Positions 21,608 to 29,183 of a stretch of DNA of 32,249 nucleotides are shown here, piece after piece; within the stretch, counting starts at the first letter, position 1, and every line of letters begins with the position of its first letter. Origin of the DNA: Synergistaceae bacterium (GTDB lineage Bacteria; Synergistota; Synergistia; Synergistales; Aminobacteriaceae); the NCBI GenBank assembly GCA_017448685.1, contig JAFSKY010000047.1:1-32249 (forward strand), given 5' to 3'. A program made the translations under genes and the position numbers. The notes below the pieces were generated by a model, which did no database searches, was not told the DNA's origin, and was given only the letters and a program-made list of their open reading frames with translations.

Positions 21608-21892
21608 ATGAAATTAGGCGGATGGAATTTAGACGAAGTGAAAGGTTGCAATCTCCCCCAGAAAGTACAGAGTGCATTCACAGCAGTAACAGGCGACATG
21701 ACAGGAGCAGAGTATGAGCCAATCGCCTACATGGGAAGCCAGCAAGTGAACGGCTTGAATTACATGGTGATAGCACTTCAGAAGCTCATGATCCCTTCAG
21801 GCGAAAAACGCCCGGTCAAGATGATAATCCATGAAGAAATAGACGGTTCAGTAAGGCTAGTATCAGTAAGCGGATTAGCCCTTTATGCGTGA
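21608..21892 (+). CDS. Cystatin-like small protein
   Basis: A 94-residue protein without a signal peptide. It has a GGW near the N-terminus, a helix LPQKVQSAFTAVTGDM, then a strand with SQQVNGLNYMVIA, matching the Q-x-V-x-G loop (residues 45-49) of cystatins, and further strands ending LVSVSGLALYA. Cystatins block papain-type proteases by placing this loop in the active site. Bacterial and phage proteins of this form exist but are little studied. GGAGGAATG lies upstream of ATG 21608. It is the first gene after the terminator, and the next gene starts within its last eight bases. The fold is inferred from the pattern; inhibition is untested. Confidence 0.62.
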   Translation: MKLGGWNLDEVKGCNLPQKVQSAFTAVTGDMTGAEYEPIAYMGSQQVNGLNYMVIALQKLMIPSGEKRPVKMIIHEEIDGSVRLVSVSGLALYA

Positions 21893-23246
21893 ACATATCA
21901 GTGTAGAATACATAGCTCCTTCCAGCCTCAAGCCCTATAGCAACAACCCCCGAATACACAGCGAGCAACAAATATCCAAGCTCCAAGCCAGCATTCAAGA
22001 ATACGGAGTAGTATTGCCCGTGTTAGTGAGTGAGGACAATGTGATAATCGCCGGACATGCAGTAGTGCAGGCATGTATGAGCTTAGGACTTACGGAGATA
22101 CCTTGCGTCCGGGCATTGAATCTGACGGAGGCACAACGATTAGCCTACATAATCGCGGATAACAGACTTTCGGAGGATTCCACATGGGATAAATCCTTGT
22201 TGAAGTCGGAAATGCTGAAGTTACGCGATGAATACGGAGTAACACTAGAACATACAGGATTTGAAACGCGAGAAATATTGCGATTGCGACTAGATGTAGC
22301 TCCGACTCCCAAAGATGAGGATTTCACTCCCCCGCCCGCCGAAAATCCCGTAACGCTTCCCGGCGATATATGGCGATTAGGTGAACACAGGCTGATATGC
22401 GGAAGTAGTACAGACCGTGAAATTGTCGGCAAGCTGTTATGCGGTTCACGGCCTCATATCATGGTAACTGATCCGCCTTACGGAGTGCAATACAATCCCG
22501 AATGGCGAAGCGTTGTGCAAACCTCCGGGGCATTGCGAACAGGTCGAGTGCTGAATGATGATATAGCAGACTGGCGCGAGTCATGGGAGCTATTTCCCGG
22601 CGATGTAGCTTACGTATGGCACGCCGCGCTTCATTCCGAAACGGTCGCCAACAGCCTCAGACAATCCGGCTTCAACATCCGCGCCCAAATCATCTGGGCA
22701 AAACCTAAATTCGCATTATCTCGTGGCGACTATCACTGGCAGCACGAATGCTGTTTTTACGCGCTTAAGGATGACGACTCACCGGGATATTATGATGGTT
22801 ACGGAGGTTGCTGGTATGCAGTACGTGAGGGTGAAAAATCTCACTGGCAGGGAAGCCGGAGCGAGTCAACGTTATGGGAGATAGGCTTCAATGAGGACGT
22901 AACCACGAATCACGGGACGCAAAAGCCCGTTGAATGTATGCGCCGCCCAATGTTGAACAATTCCGCGCCGGGTGAACTAATCTATGAACCTTTTTGCGGA
23001 AGTGGCACAACGATAATCGCGGCGGAGTCATGTCGTAGGATATGTTATGCCGTTGAGCTTGACCCTGTTTATGTCGACATGGCAGTGAAACGCTTTCAGG
23101 AATATGCCGGAATGAATGCCACACTAGACGGCACAGAACAGACATTTGATGACATAGCGCGGATTAGGGGTGAGGAAAATGGAAGATACGCGGACTCAGG
23201 GATTGTACCCAAAAGAGACAGTAGCGGCGGTGCTGAATATTTCTGA
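21885..23246 (+). CDS. ParB-domain DNA methyltransferase (beta class)
   Basis: A 453-residue protein. Residues 1-135 are a ParB/Srx-type domain (SSLKPYSNNPRIHSEQQI, VIIAGHAVVQA, YIIADNRLSE). Residues about 155-430 are an N6-adenine or N4-cytosine methyltransferase, with DPPYG at 196-200 (motif IV) preceding EPFCGSGTT (motif I), so the motif order is that of the beta class. GTQKP is the usual block before motif I. Phages use such orphan enzymes to protect their DNA from host restriction or to mark packaging. It sits next to the packaging genes. ATG 21885 overlaps the previous gene by eight bases. Confidence 0.92.
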   Translation: MREHISVEYIAPSSLKPYSNNPRIHSEQQISKLQASIQEYGVVLPVLVSEDNVIIAGHAVVQACMSLGLTEIPCVRALNLTEAQRLAYIIADNRLSEDSTWDKSLLKSEMLKLRDEYGVTLEHTGFETREILRLRLDVAPTPKDEDFTPPPAENPVTLPGDIWRLGEHRLICGSSTDREIVGKLLCGSRPHIMVTDPPYGVQYNPEWRSVVQTSGALRTGRVLNDDIADWRESWELFPGDVAYVWHAALHSETVANSLRQSGFNIRAQIIWAKPKFALSRGDYHWQHECCFYALKDDDSPGYYDGYGGCWYAVREGEKSHWQGSRSESTLWEIGFNEDVTTNHGTQKPVECMRRPMLNNSAPGELIYEPFCGSGTTIIAAESCRRICYAVELDPVYVDMAVKRFQEYAGMNATLDGTEQTFDDIARIRGEENGRYADSGIVPKRDSSGGAEYF

Positions 23247-23628
23247 ACGCCGACTTGAACAATTAGCGCAGAAAAAAATAGTCCCTAAAGCCGGACGCGG
23301 AGTATTTGATTTAGGACCTACAGTGAGTGCATATGTGCGTTACTTGCAGGGATTAAGGAGCGGGGCAATCAGTGAGGGCAGAGAATCGGAATTAGACCGC
23401 CGATTTCAGGAAGCACGAGTATTAGAACGCGAGTCAAAAGCACGTCAAGCGAAATGCCGAGCTGACCTGATGGAGCAAAGTCTAGAAGAATCGAAAATGC
23501 GCCGTGCTTTGAAGTCATTGCCCTCCCGTGTGAAAAACGCATTGAGGCACTATGACTCCCGGCTAGTAGAACTAGTTGCACTTGAGCTTGAAGATGCCAT
23601 AGCTGAAATGCTTGGTGATGGTGATTGA
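23179..23628 (+). CDS. Nu1-like small terminase-type protein, first copy
   Basis: A 149-residue protein. The N-terminal helix-turn-helix (YPKETVAAVLNISERRLEQL, then GVFDLGPTVSAYVRYL) and the following long charged helix (about 70-110, LDRRFQEARVLERESKARQA) match the layout of lambda Nu1-type small terminase subunits, as does the better copy at 24561. ATG 23179 follows GGGGTGAGG; the in-frame GTG at 23170 is too close to that site. It overlaps the recombinase gene by TTGA. It may be the true small terminase, a paralog with another DNA target, or a relic. Confidence 0.72.
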   Translation: MEDTRTQGLYPKETVAAVLNISERRLEQLAQKKIVPKAGRGVFDLGPTVSAYVRYLQGLRSGAISEGRESELDRRFQEARVLERESKARQAKCRADLMEQSLEESKMRRALKSLPSRVKNALRHYDSRLVELVALELEDAIAEMLGDGD

Positions 23629-24251
23629 GGCAGAAAGCGACCAAAACAGTACAGCCCATACGCTCGCAATCTGACCGCAACGCGCTATCAAGTTATTTCT
23701 GGAATCACAGTTTGAGGGATTACGCATTCTTCAAGTTTGGCATAGCAACAGGTCGCCGAATCTCCGACTTAATCCGCTTGAATGTTCGGGACGTTGCATA
23801 TATCGACAGGCGCGGGCGACTCTGTATATCGGAGCGATTTGTGATACAGGAGCGCAAGACGGGTAAATACGCGGACATAACGCTACACAGTACAGCGCGA
23901 CATGCATTGAGCAAATACCTTCGACAAAGGCGGCGTTATTGTGAGTCGTTAGGAGCGTTGTTGAATGAGCCGTTATTCAAGTCTCGTAAGCGTGGTAGAG
24001 ATGGTGAATATCGAGTGCGAGAGAGGCAGGCTTATCGTGTGTTATCGAACGCGGCGAGGTTTTGCGGAATCCCGTACAAAATCGGGACGCATTCATTGCG
24101 AAAAACATTTGGCTACATACTTTACCAGAACGGTCAGAGCATAGAGTTAATCCAGAAATTTCTGAACCATGCCAGCCCCGCCATTACACTGGCATATATT
24201 GGTATAACGCGAGATGATATGGACGAGGCAATATGGAGCATGGAAATCTAG
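23625..24251 (+). CDS. Tyrosine recombinase, catalytic domain only
   Basis: A 208-residue integrase-family protein. The catalytic set is complete: Arg44 (ATGRRISDL), Lys78 (QERKTGK), His156-x-x-Arg159 (THSLRKTF), His182 (LNHASPAIT) and Tyr191 (LAYIG). It lacks the arm-binding and core-binding N-terminal domains of lambda integrase, which normally bring the length to about 350-400. TTG 23625 overlaps the previous stop (TTGA), so it is translated with the Nu1-like gene. It may act as the integrase, as a resolver of genome multimers, or in DNA inversion. No other integrase gene is in the window. Confidence 0.85.
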   Translation: MRQKATKTVQPIRSQSDRNALSSYFWNHSLRDYAFFKFGIATGRRISDLIRLNVRDVAYIDRRGRLCISERFVIQERKTGKYADITLHSTARHALSKYLRQRRRYCESLGALLNEPLFKSRKRGRDGEYRVRERQAYRVLSNAARFCGIPYKIGTHSLRKTFGYILYQNGQSIELIQKFLNHASPAITLAYIGITRDDMDEAIWSMEI

Positions 24252-24560
24252 ACTGCGTTCAAGAATCGGCGAATGTGGAATGAGCGCGGATTTGTGAGAG
24301 TGCATGATAGCTTTGATTGTGATTGAAAATGAATGTCTGAGTTTGTTGTTTTCGGACATTGGGGAATTTGAGCGTGATTTTTTCGTGAATGCGCATGACA
24401 GCTCATAACAAAAGGTACTGGGACGCGGATTTGCTTTGCGCTCGGCGCGCTGAGCCCGAAATTTTGCTAGGCACAGAAATTTTCAGTTGGGAATGGTTCA
24501 CTGCGCACCACAACCGTATTTATTCTCAACTATTCCCAAAACGCTCAAGGAGGTGGATTA
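24252..24560. other. 309-bp spacer before the terminase genes, with a hairpin
   Basis: No well-supported gene lies here. A nine-pair inverted repeat with one wobble, AATGTCTGA (24332-24340) and TCGGACATT (24352-24360), encloses an 11-base loop and lacks a T-run. GCATGATAGCT (24302-24312) and GCATGACAGCT (24393-24403) form a near-identical direct repeat. A 75-codon frame at 24389-24616 has no ribosome site. The position ahead of the small terminase is where a cos or pac site is often found, but none is proven. Confidence 0.5.
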
Positions 24561-25064
24561 GTGGCCAATCCCAAGAAGGAAATACGCGATTTTCGGAAAA
24601 TGACTGTGAATTTTGAGGAAGTTGCAAAGTTTCTCAACCTCTCAAAGAGTAGCTTTTATCGGCTCATAGAAACAGGAGTAATCCCTAAATCCGAAAACGG
24701 CGAGTATATTCTCGGTGAAGTAGTCGACTCATATTGGCGTAATCAGTTCGACTCAGAAGGTCTCAAAGCCGCACAAACCCGCCTAACGACAGCGCAAGCC
24801 GAATTGAAAGAGCTTGAACTTGCCGAACAACGCGGTGAAATTCACCGAGCCTCAGCAATCGCTAAAGTGTGGACAGACAGCGTAATCAATGCCAAAACGC
24901 GCCTTCTAGCGATTCCAACCAAGACCGGCCCGCAATTAGTTGGTCAAGACCTGCAAACCATAGTAACCAAGCTGAAAGATGCAATATATGAGGCATTAAG
25001 GGAGTTAGCAGACTATGACGGCGGAAAAATCACCAGAGCGGCAACTATTCAGGAGCATCAGTAA
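24561..25064 (+). CDS. Small terminase subunit (Nu1-type)
   Basis: A 167-residue protein. The HTH is in residues about 15-55 (NFEEVAKFLNLSKSSFYRLI, then GEYILGEVVDSYW). A long helix follows (AQTRLTTAQAELKELELAEQ), then RGEIHRASAIAKVW, typical of Nu1 and its relatives. The subunit recognises the packaging site and recruits the large subunit. The start is GTG 24561, with AAGGAGG upstream. The gene overlaps the large terminase gene by 50 bases, a strong sign of coupling. Confidence 0.88.
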   Translation: MANPKKEIRDFRKMTVNFEEVAKFLNLSKSSFYRLIETGVIPKSENGEYILGEVVDSYWRNQFDSEGLKAAQTRLTTAQAELKELELAEQRGEIHRASAIAKVWTDSVINAKTRLLAIPTKTGPQLVGQDLQTIVTKLKDAIYEALRELADYDGGKITRAATIQEHQ

Positions 25065-26928
25065 CGCATGGCTTCCCCCGCCCGATTTAACGGTCTCACA
25101 ATGGGCAGATCAGTTCCGGCGCATTCCCCCAGAAGCGAGTGCCGAGCCGGGCATTTGGCAAACTTCACGGGCAGAATATCAGCGTGAAGTCATGAATGCC
25201 ATATCAGACCCACACACAGAACGTGTAATCATGATGACAGCGGCGCAAGTCGGGAAGTCTGAAATCCTGCTTAACGTGATAGGCTACTTCATTGATCAAG
25301 AACCCGGGCCGATATTGCTAATTCAGCCAACGATAGAGATGGGCGAGTCATTCAGTAAAGACCGAGTCGCCCCTATGGTTAGAGATACAGCTTGCCTACG
25401 CGACAAGATTCAGGACACAAAGACACGCTTTAGCGGGAACATAATCAAGGAGAAGAAATTTCCCGGTGGCCAAATCACAATAGCCGGTGCAAATTCCCCT
25501 GCAAGCCTCGCAAGCCGTCCCATTAGAGTATTGTTGTGCGATGAGGTAGACCGTTATCCCATATCAGCAGGCAGTGAAGGCGACCCGTTAAGCCTCGCGA
25601 TGAAACGTACACAAAACTTTTGGAATCGCCGAATAGTTTGGGTATCAACGCCGACACTTTTGGGAATATCGCGAATTGAGAAGGCATATGAGGCAAGCTC
25701 GCGCGAAGAATGGTGCGTACCCTGCCCGACATGCGGAGAATATCAGCCGTTTTCATGGGAGCGCATAACCTATAAGGACGTTCCCGAACCTGTCATGACA
25801 TGCCTCAAATGTGGCACGAAACACAACGAGGTTGAATGGAAAGCAGGCCAAGAGCGCGGGAAATGGACAGCTGGCAACCCTAACGAGCGAAAAACACGAG
25901 GATTTCACGTTAATGCGTTTGCATCAGCGTGGGTATCATGGAAGAATCTCACTGAGCAATACGAAGAGGCGTTCAGGAATGGCGAGGAAGAACTCAAAGT
26001 ATGGTGGAACACAGTACTCGGACTGCCCTATGAGAATACGAGCGGGGCAATTGAGGCTGAAGCGTTAGAGTCTCACCGCTGTGAATATCCTGCTGAACTT
26101 CCTGAAGGCGTGTTAGTGTTGACCTGTGGAATTGACACGCAAGATGACCGCTTAGAGTGTGAAGTAGTAGGCTGGGGCATCGGCCATGAGTCATGGGGCA
26201 TTGAATACCGCGTATTCTATGGTGATCCCGGTCAAAATGAAGTGTGGCAGGCGTTAGATGATTTCTTGCTCAAGACATGGAGCTATGCAGATGGCACAAA
26301 GCTGGGTCTTTCATGCGTATGTATAGACAGTGCCGGACATTTCACGGATGAGGTGTACAAATTCTGCAAGCCCCGCGCCCGGCGTAATGTGTTTGCAATA
26401 GTAGGACGAGGCCGTGAAGGAATGCCCTCAGTAAGCAAGCCAAGCCGTAATAATCGCCGTAAAGTAGTGCTGTTTACGCTGGGAGTAACCACGATAAAAG
26501 GCACATTGTTTTCCCGTCTGAAGGTAGAGAATCCCGGCGCGGGTTATTGTCATTTTCCGTTGGACGCAAAGCACAATCACAGAGGCTATGATGCGCCATA
26601 CTTCAAGGGGCTGTTGTCTGAGAGGATGGTCGTAAAGCGAGTTCGAGGTCGGGACACAATCACATGGGAGCCACGCGCAAAAGGGATTCGCAATGAGCCA
26701 TTAGACACGCGAGTATATGCGACAGCGGCGGTTGAGTTGTTCAATCCAAATTTTGAGGCACACAGGAAACGTCGCAACAAGTCATGCAGAACGCTTCCCA
26801 TGCCGAAGCTGAAACAGCCTGAATTGCCCCCGCCAAAGCCTGAAGAGACAAAGCCCCCAGAACCGCAAAAGCCCGTGATGAAGCGTAAAGTAACAGGAGG
26901 ATTCTTTAAGCGTGGGATCAGGATATGA
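25015..26928 (+). CDS. Large terminase subunit (GpA family)
   Basis: A 637-residue packaging motor, about the length of lambda GpA (641). The Walker A-like motif is TAAQVGKS at 75-82, with Walker B VLLCDEVDR at 172-180. A zinc-ribbon pair (CPTCG, then CLKCG) interrupts the ATPase region, as usual in this family. The C-terminal nuclease shows the RNase H-like acidic strand GIDTQDDRLECEVVGWG, CIDSAGHF and the family's HNHRGYDAPYFKGLL. It cuts concatemers and pumps DNA into the procapsid with the small subunit. ATG 25015 is preceded by GGGAG. The C-terminus is rich in Pro and Lys. Confidence 0.96.
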   Translation: MTAEKSPERQLFRSISNAWLPPPDLTVSQWADQFRRIPPEASAEPGIWQTSRAEYQREVMNAISDPHTERVIMMTAAQVGKSEILLNVIGYFIDQEPGPILLIQPTIEMGESFSKDRVAPMVRDTACLRDKIQDTKTRFSGNIIKEKKFPGGQITIAGANSPASLASRPIRVLLCDEVDRYPISAGSEGDPLSLAMKRTQNFWNRRIVWVSTPTLLGISRIEKAYEASSREEWCVPCPTCGEYQPFSWERITYKDVPEPVMTCLKCGTKHNEVEWKAGQERGKWTAGNPNERKTRGFHVNAFASAWVSWKNLTEQYEEAFRNGEEELKVWWNTVLGLPYENTSGAIEAEALESHRCEYPAELPEGVLVLTCGIDTQDDRLECEVVGWGIGHESWGIEYRVFYGDPGQNEVWQALDDFLLKTWSYADGTKLGLSCVCIDSAGHFTDEVYKFCKPRARRNVFAIVGRGREGMPSVSKPSRNNRRKVVLFTLGVTTIKGTLFSRLKVENPGAGYCHFPLDAKHNHRGYDAPYFKGLLSERMVVKRVRGRDTITWEPRAKGIRNEPLDTRVYATAAVELFNPNFEAHRKRRNKSCRTLPMPKLKQPELPPPKPEETKPPEPQKPVMKRKVTGGFFKRGIRI

Positions 26929-26954
26929 ACAACATGTAACAATGAGGTGCAAAT

Positions 26955-27251
26955 ATGGGAATGACGGATGATTTTATCCGCATAGGAATTGTTTTGCTTT
27001 TCGAGGCCGTAATCTTGGCATTAATGCTGTTTATAGTCGCGAAGAAATATCTTGACAGGCTCGAAGAATGGCACAAGGAACAAATAATCCGTTTTCATAG
27101 CGAGGTGTACAGGCATAAGCATGACCAAAAGCGAAATAAGAGAGCAAATCGACACAGCACAAGCCCGCCTGACCCAATACTACAAGGCGGAAAAAGCGAT
27201 ATTGACGGGGCAAAGTTACGAAATCGAGGGCTTGAAGCTAACTCGCGCTAA
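26955..27251 (+). CDS. Small protein with one membrane segment
   Basis: A 98-residue frame. Residues 8-29 (IGIVLLFEAVILALMLFIVA) form a clear transmembrane helix, followed by KKYLDRLEEWHKEQIIRF, a basic amphipathic helix, and then a basic, low-complexity tail. The tail overlaps the next gene by 131 bases in a different frame, so the functional part may be only residues 1-55. ATG 26955 follows GAGGTG. It lies between the terminase and the gpW-position gene, an unusual place for a membrane protein. It might anchor packaging or act in host lysis; this is not shown. Confidence 0.6.
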   Translation: MGMTDDFIRIGIVLLFEAVILALMLFIVAKKYLDRLEEWHKEQIIRFHSEVYRHKHDQKRNKRANRHSTSPPDPILQGGKSDIDGAKLRNRGLEANSR

Positions 27252-27360
27252 CCTGAAAGACGTTCAGGATATGATAGCGAGCCTTGAAGGGAAAATATCA
27301 TCTCTGAAAGCACGTTTGCGAGGGCGTTCAAGGTTCAGAGTAGTGCGTCCGGGGTGGTGA
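27121..27360 (+). CDS. gpW-position / DUF6148-like head-completion protein
   Basis: A 79-residue protein. A first helix (EIREQIDTAQARLTQYYKAE) is followed by LTGQSYEIEGLKLTRANLKD, then a second helix (VQDMIASLEGKISSLKARL) and a basic end. This helix, GQSY..., L.RA.L, helix pattern is that of small phage proteins annotated as DUF6148 or gpW-like. The place after the large terminase and before the portal matches lambda gpW, which seals the head after packaging. ATG 27121 lies inside the membrane gene; AGG is only weakly placed upstream. Confidence 0.68.
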   Translation: MTKSEIREQIDTAQARLTQYYKAEKAILTGQSYEIEGLKLTRANLKDVQDMIASLEGKISSLKARLRGRSRFRVVRPGW

Positions 27361-27363
27361 AGA

Positions 27364-27618
27364 ATGATAAAGCCATACACAGACATGGACGGCAAGTATC
27401 TTGGGAAATGGCGAGGCAAGCTGAAAGCCCCCCCAAAAGGAGAATATCCCAGTAGGCGCGGCAAAGGAATCTGCCATAACTGCAAGGAAAAAGCCTCACG
27501 GACTCCGTATTTTTTGGAGACAAACCTGCCCGGATATAAATTGCGATTCTGCTGGTGTAGATGCGGTGAAAAATGGACAGAAATCCGCAAACTTCATGTT
27601 GAGGGGGGCAGTGTATGA
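27364..27618 (+). CDS. Small zinc-binding hypothetical protein
   Basis: An 84-residue, basic protein. CHNC (about 37-40) and the later CWCRCG (about 63-68) could bind one zinc. It begins MIKPYTDMDGKYLGKW, followed by a Lys/Pro-rich stretch. The ATG at 27364 follows GGTGGTGAAG, and its stop overlaps the portal start (ATGA). It is probably co-translated with the portal gene. No family is recognised. Confidence 0.65.
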   Translation: MIKPYTDMDGKYLGKWRGKLKAPPKGEYPSRRGKGICHNCKEKASRTPYFLETNLPGYKLRFCWCRCGEKWTEIRKLHVEGGSV

Positions 27619-29183
27619 AAAAGATTAACGGTGTCAAAAATTCGGGCTATTCCCATTACGGAGCAAGCCGGACAAAACCAAGCGTCTCAGCATGGCATAC
27701 CCTCTCAAAATCCCCCCATGAAGACATAACCGACAACCTAGAGCTTTTGCGAGAACGTTCGCGAGATTTATATTCCGGCGGCGGTCCTTTAGGTCGTGGC
27801 GCAATTGACCGAATCGCGCTCAATTCAGTAGGTCCGGGCTTAACGCTAAATTGCCGGATAAGTGCAGAGGCTCTTGGACTGTCAGAATCGCAAGCTGCTG
27901 AATGGGAAGACATAACCGAGCGTGAATTTTCATTCTGGGCAGAGTCAAAAGACTGCGACATAACCCGCTCCATGAATTTCTATGAGCTTCAAAATTTGTG
28001 TTTCAAGTCCGTGTTATTGAACGGTGATGCGCTAGTCATGCTTCCGATGAGACAAACTCAAGATTTCCCCTATGACCTGAGAATAGCCCTGATTGAAGGC
28101 GACAGGTTAGAGACCCCGCCAATGCGAGAATATAGCCGAATGATAGACGGAGGCGTTGAGTTTGACACAGACGGCAAGCCAATAGCCTATCACATAGCCA
28201 ACCGCCACCCATTGAGCGAAATCACCGGGCAACCTAGCCTCGAATATGTGAGAGTTCCAGCATTCGGAGCGCGTTCAGGAAGGCGCAATGTCCTTCACCT
28301 AATGCCTATGGAGCGAATCGGCCAGCACAGAGGAGTCCCATTCCTAGCACCCGTGATTGAGACGTTAAAGCAGTTAGGGCGATATTCAGACGCTGAGTTA
28401 ATGGCAGCCGTAATCGGAGGGATATTCGCAGTATTCTTTGAACACGGAGCGGATGAGGATGACAGCTCCGACTATGTTGGCGAGGAATCAATGGCCAGCG
28501 ATTTGGGACTTCATGAACGCAGACAAGAAGAGCTTGATGAATGGCGTGAAGGTGTGAAGCAAATCGGTGTCAATGACATGTACGGAATGATTGCGGACTT
28601 GCCAGAGCGAACCAGCGCAAAATCAATTACCCCCGCCCGCCCCAATACAGCATTTGACGCGTTCGTTACGTCATTGGTGAGGCAAATCGGAAGCGCATTA
28701 GGCATTCCGGCAGAAGTGTTGTTCCTGAACTTTGAAAGCTCATATTCAGCCTCACGCGGGGCATTATTGGAGGCATGGAAACTCTTTAATTATTGGCGAA
28801 AATGGTGGGTAATAAACTTTTGCCAGCCAATATATGAAGAATGGCTGAATGAAGCAGTGTTGAAAGGCCGCGTGAAAGCTCCCGGCTTCTTTGATGACCC
28901 TATGACGCGTTATGCATACACATGGGCAGATTGGACAGGACCGAGTCAGGGACAATTAGACCCCGTGAAGGAAGTCAATGCGGCAATATTGCGAGTGGAG
29001 AACGGATTCAGCACTCGCCAGCGTGAGACGGCTGAATTAACCGGGGGAGATTGGGAGCTTAACCACCGACAGCGCGTAAAGGAAGAAAATTTGCGCCGTG
29101 AAGCAGGATTTACGACAACAGTAACGGCAAATTCGGTAAAGGAAGGTGATTATTCAAGTGTGGAAGGTAACAGCGAAAACTGA
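27615..29183 (+). CDS. Portal protein (lambda gpB family)
   Basis: A 522-residue portal protein (lambda gpB has 533). Conserved blocks are LRERSRDLYSGGGPLGRGAI, NSVGPGLTLNCR, the ELQNLCFKSVLLNGDALVML strand-helix, RNVLHLMPMERIGQHRGVPF, and near the C-terminus SYSASRGALLEAWKLF followed by a CQPIYEEWL. It forms the dodecameric ring through which DNA enters and leaves the head. The start overlaps the upstream stop (ATGA), and the protease gene starts within its last bases. Frame and motifs are intact. Confidence 0.95.
   Translation: MKKINGVKNSGYSHYGASRTKPSVSAWHTLSKSPHEDITDNLELLRERSRDLYSGGGPLGRGAIDRIALNSVGPGLTLNCRISAEALGLSESQAAEWEDITEREFSFWAESKDCDITRSMNFYELQNLCFKSVLLNGDALVMLPMRQTQDFPYDLRIALIEGDRLETPPMREYSRMIDGGVEFDTDGKPIAYHIANRHPLSEITGQPSLEYVRVPAFGARSGRRNVLHLMPMERIGQHRGVPFLAPVIETLKQLGRYSDAELMAAVIGGIFAVFFEHGADEDDSSDYVGEESMASDLGLHERRQEELDEWREGVKQIGVNDMYGMIADLPERTSAKSITPARPNTAFDAFVTSLVRQIGSALGIPAEVLFLNFESSYSASRGALLEAWKLFNYWRKWWVINFCQPIYEEWLNEAVLKGRVKAPGFFDDPMTRYAYTWADWTGPSQGQLDPVKEVNAAILRVENGFSTRQRETAELTGGDWELNHRQRVKEENLRREAGFTTTVTANSVKEGDYSSVEGNSEN

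Noticed and set aside
24389-24616. 75-codon frame before the small terminase
   Set aside because: It has no ribosome site, its end overlaps the terminase gene by 56 bases, and its composition is not convincing.
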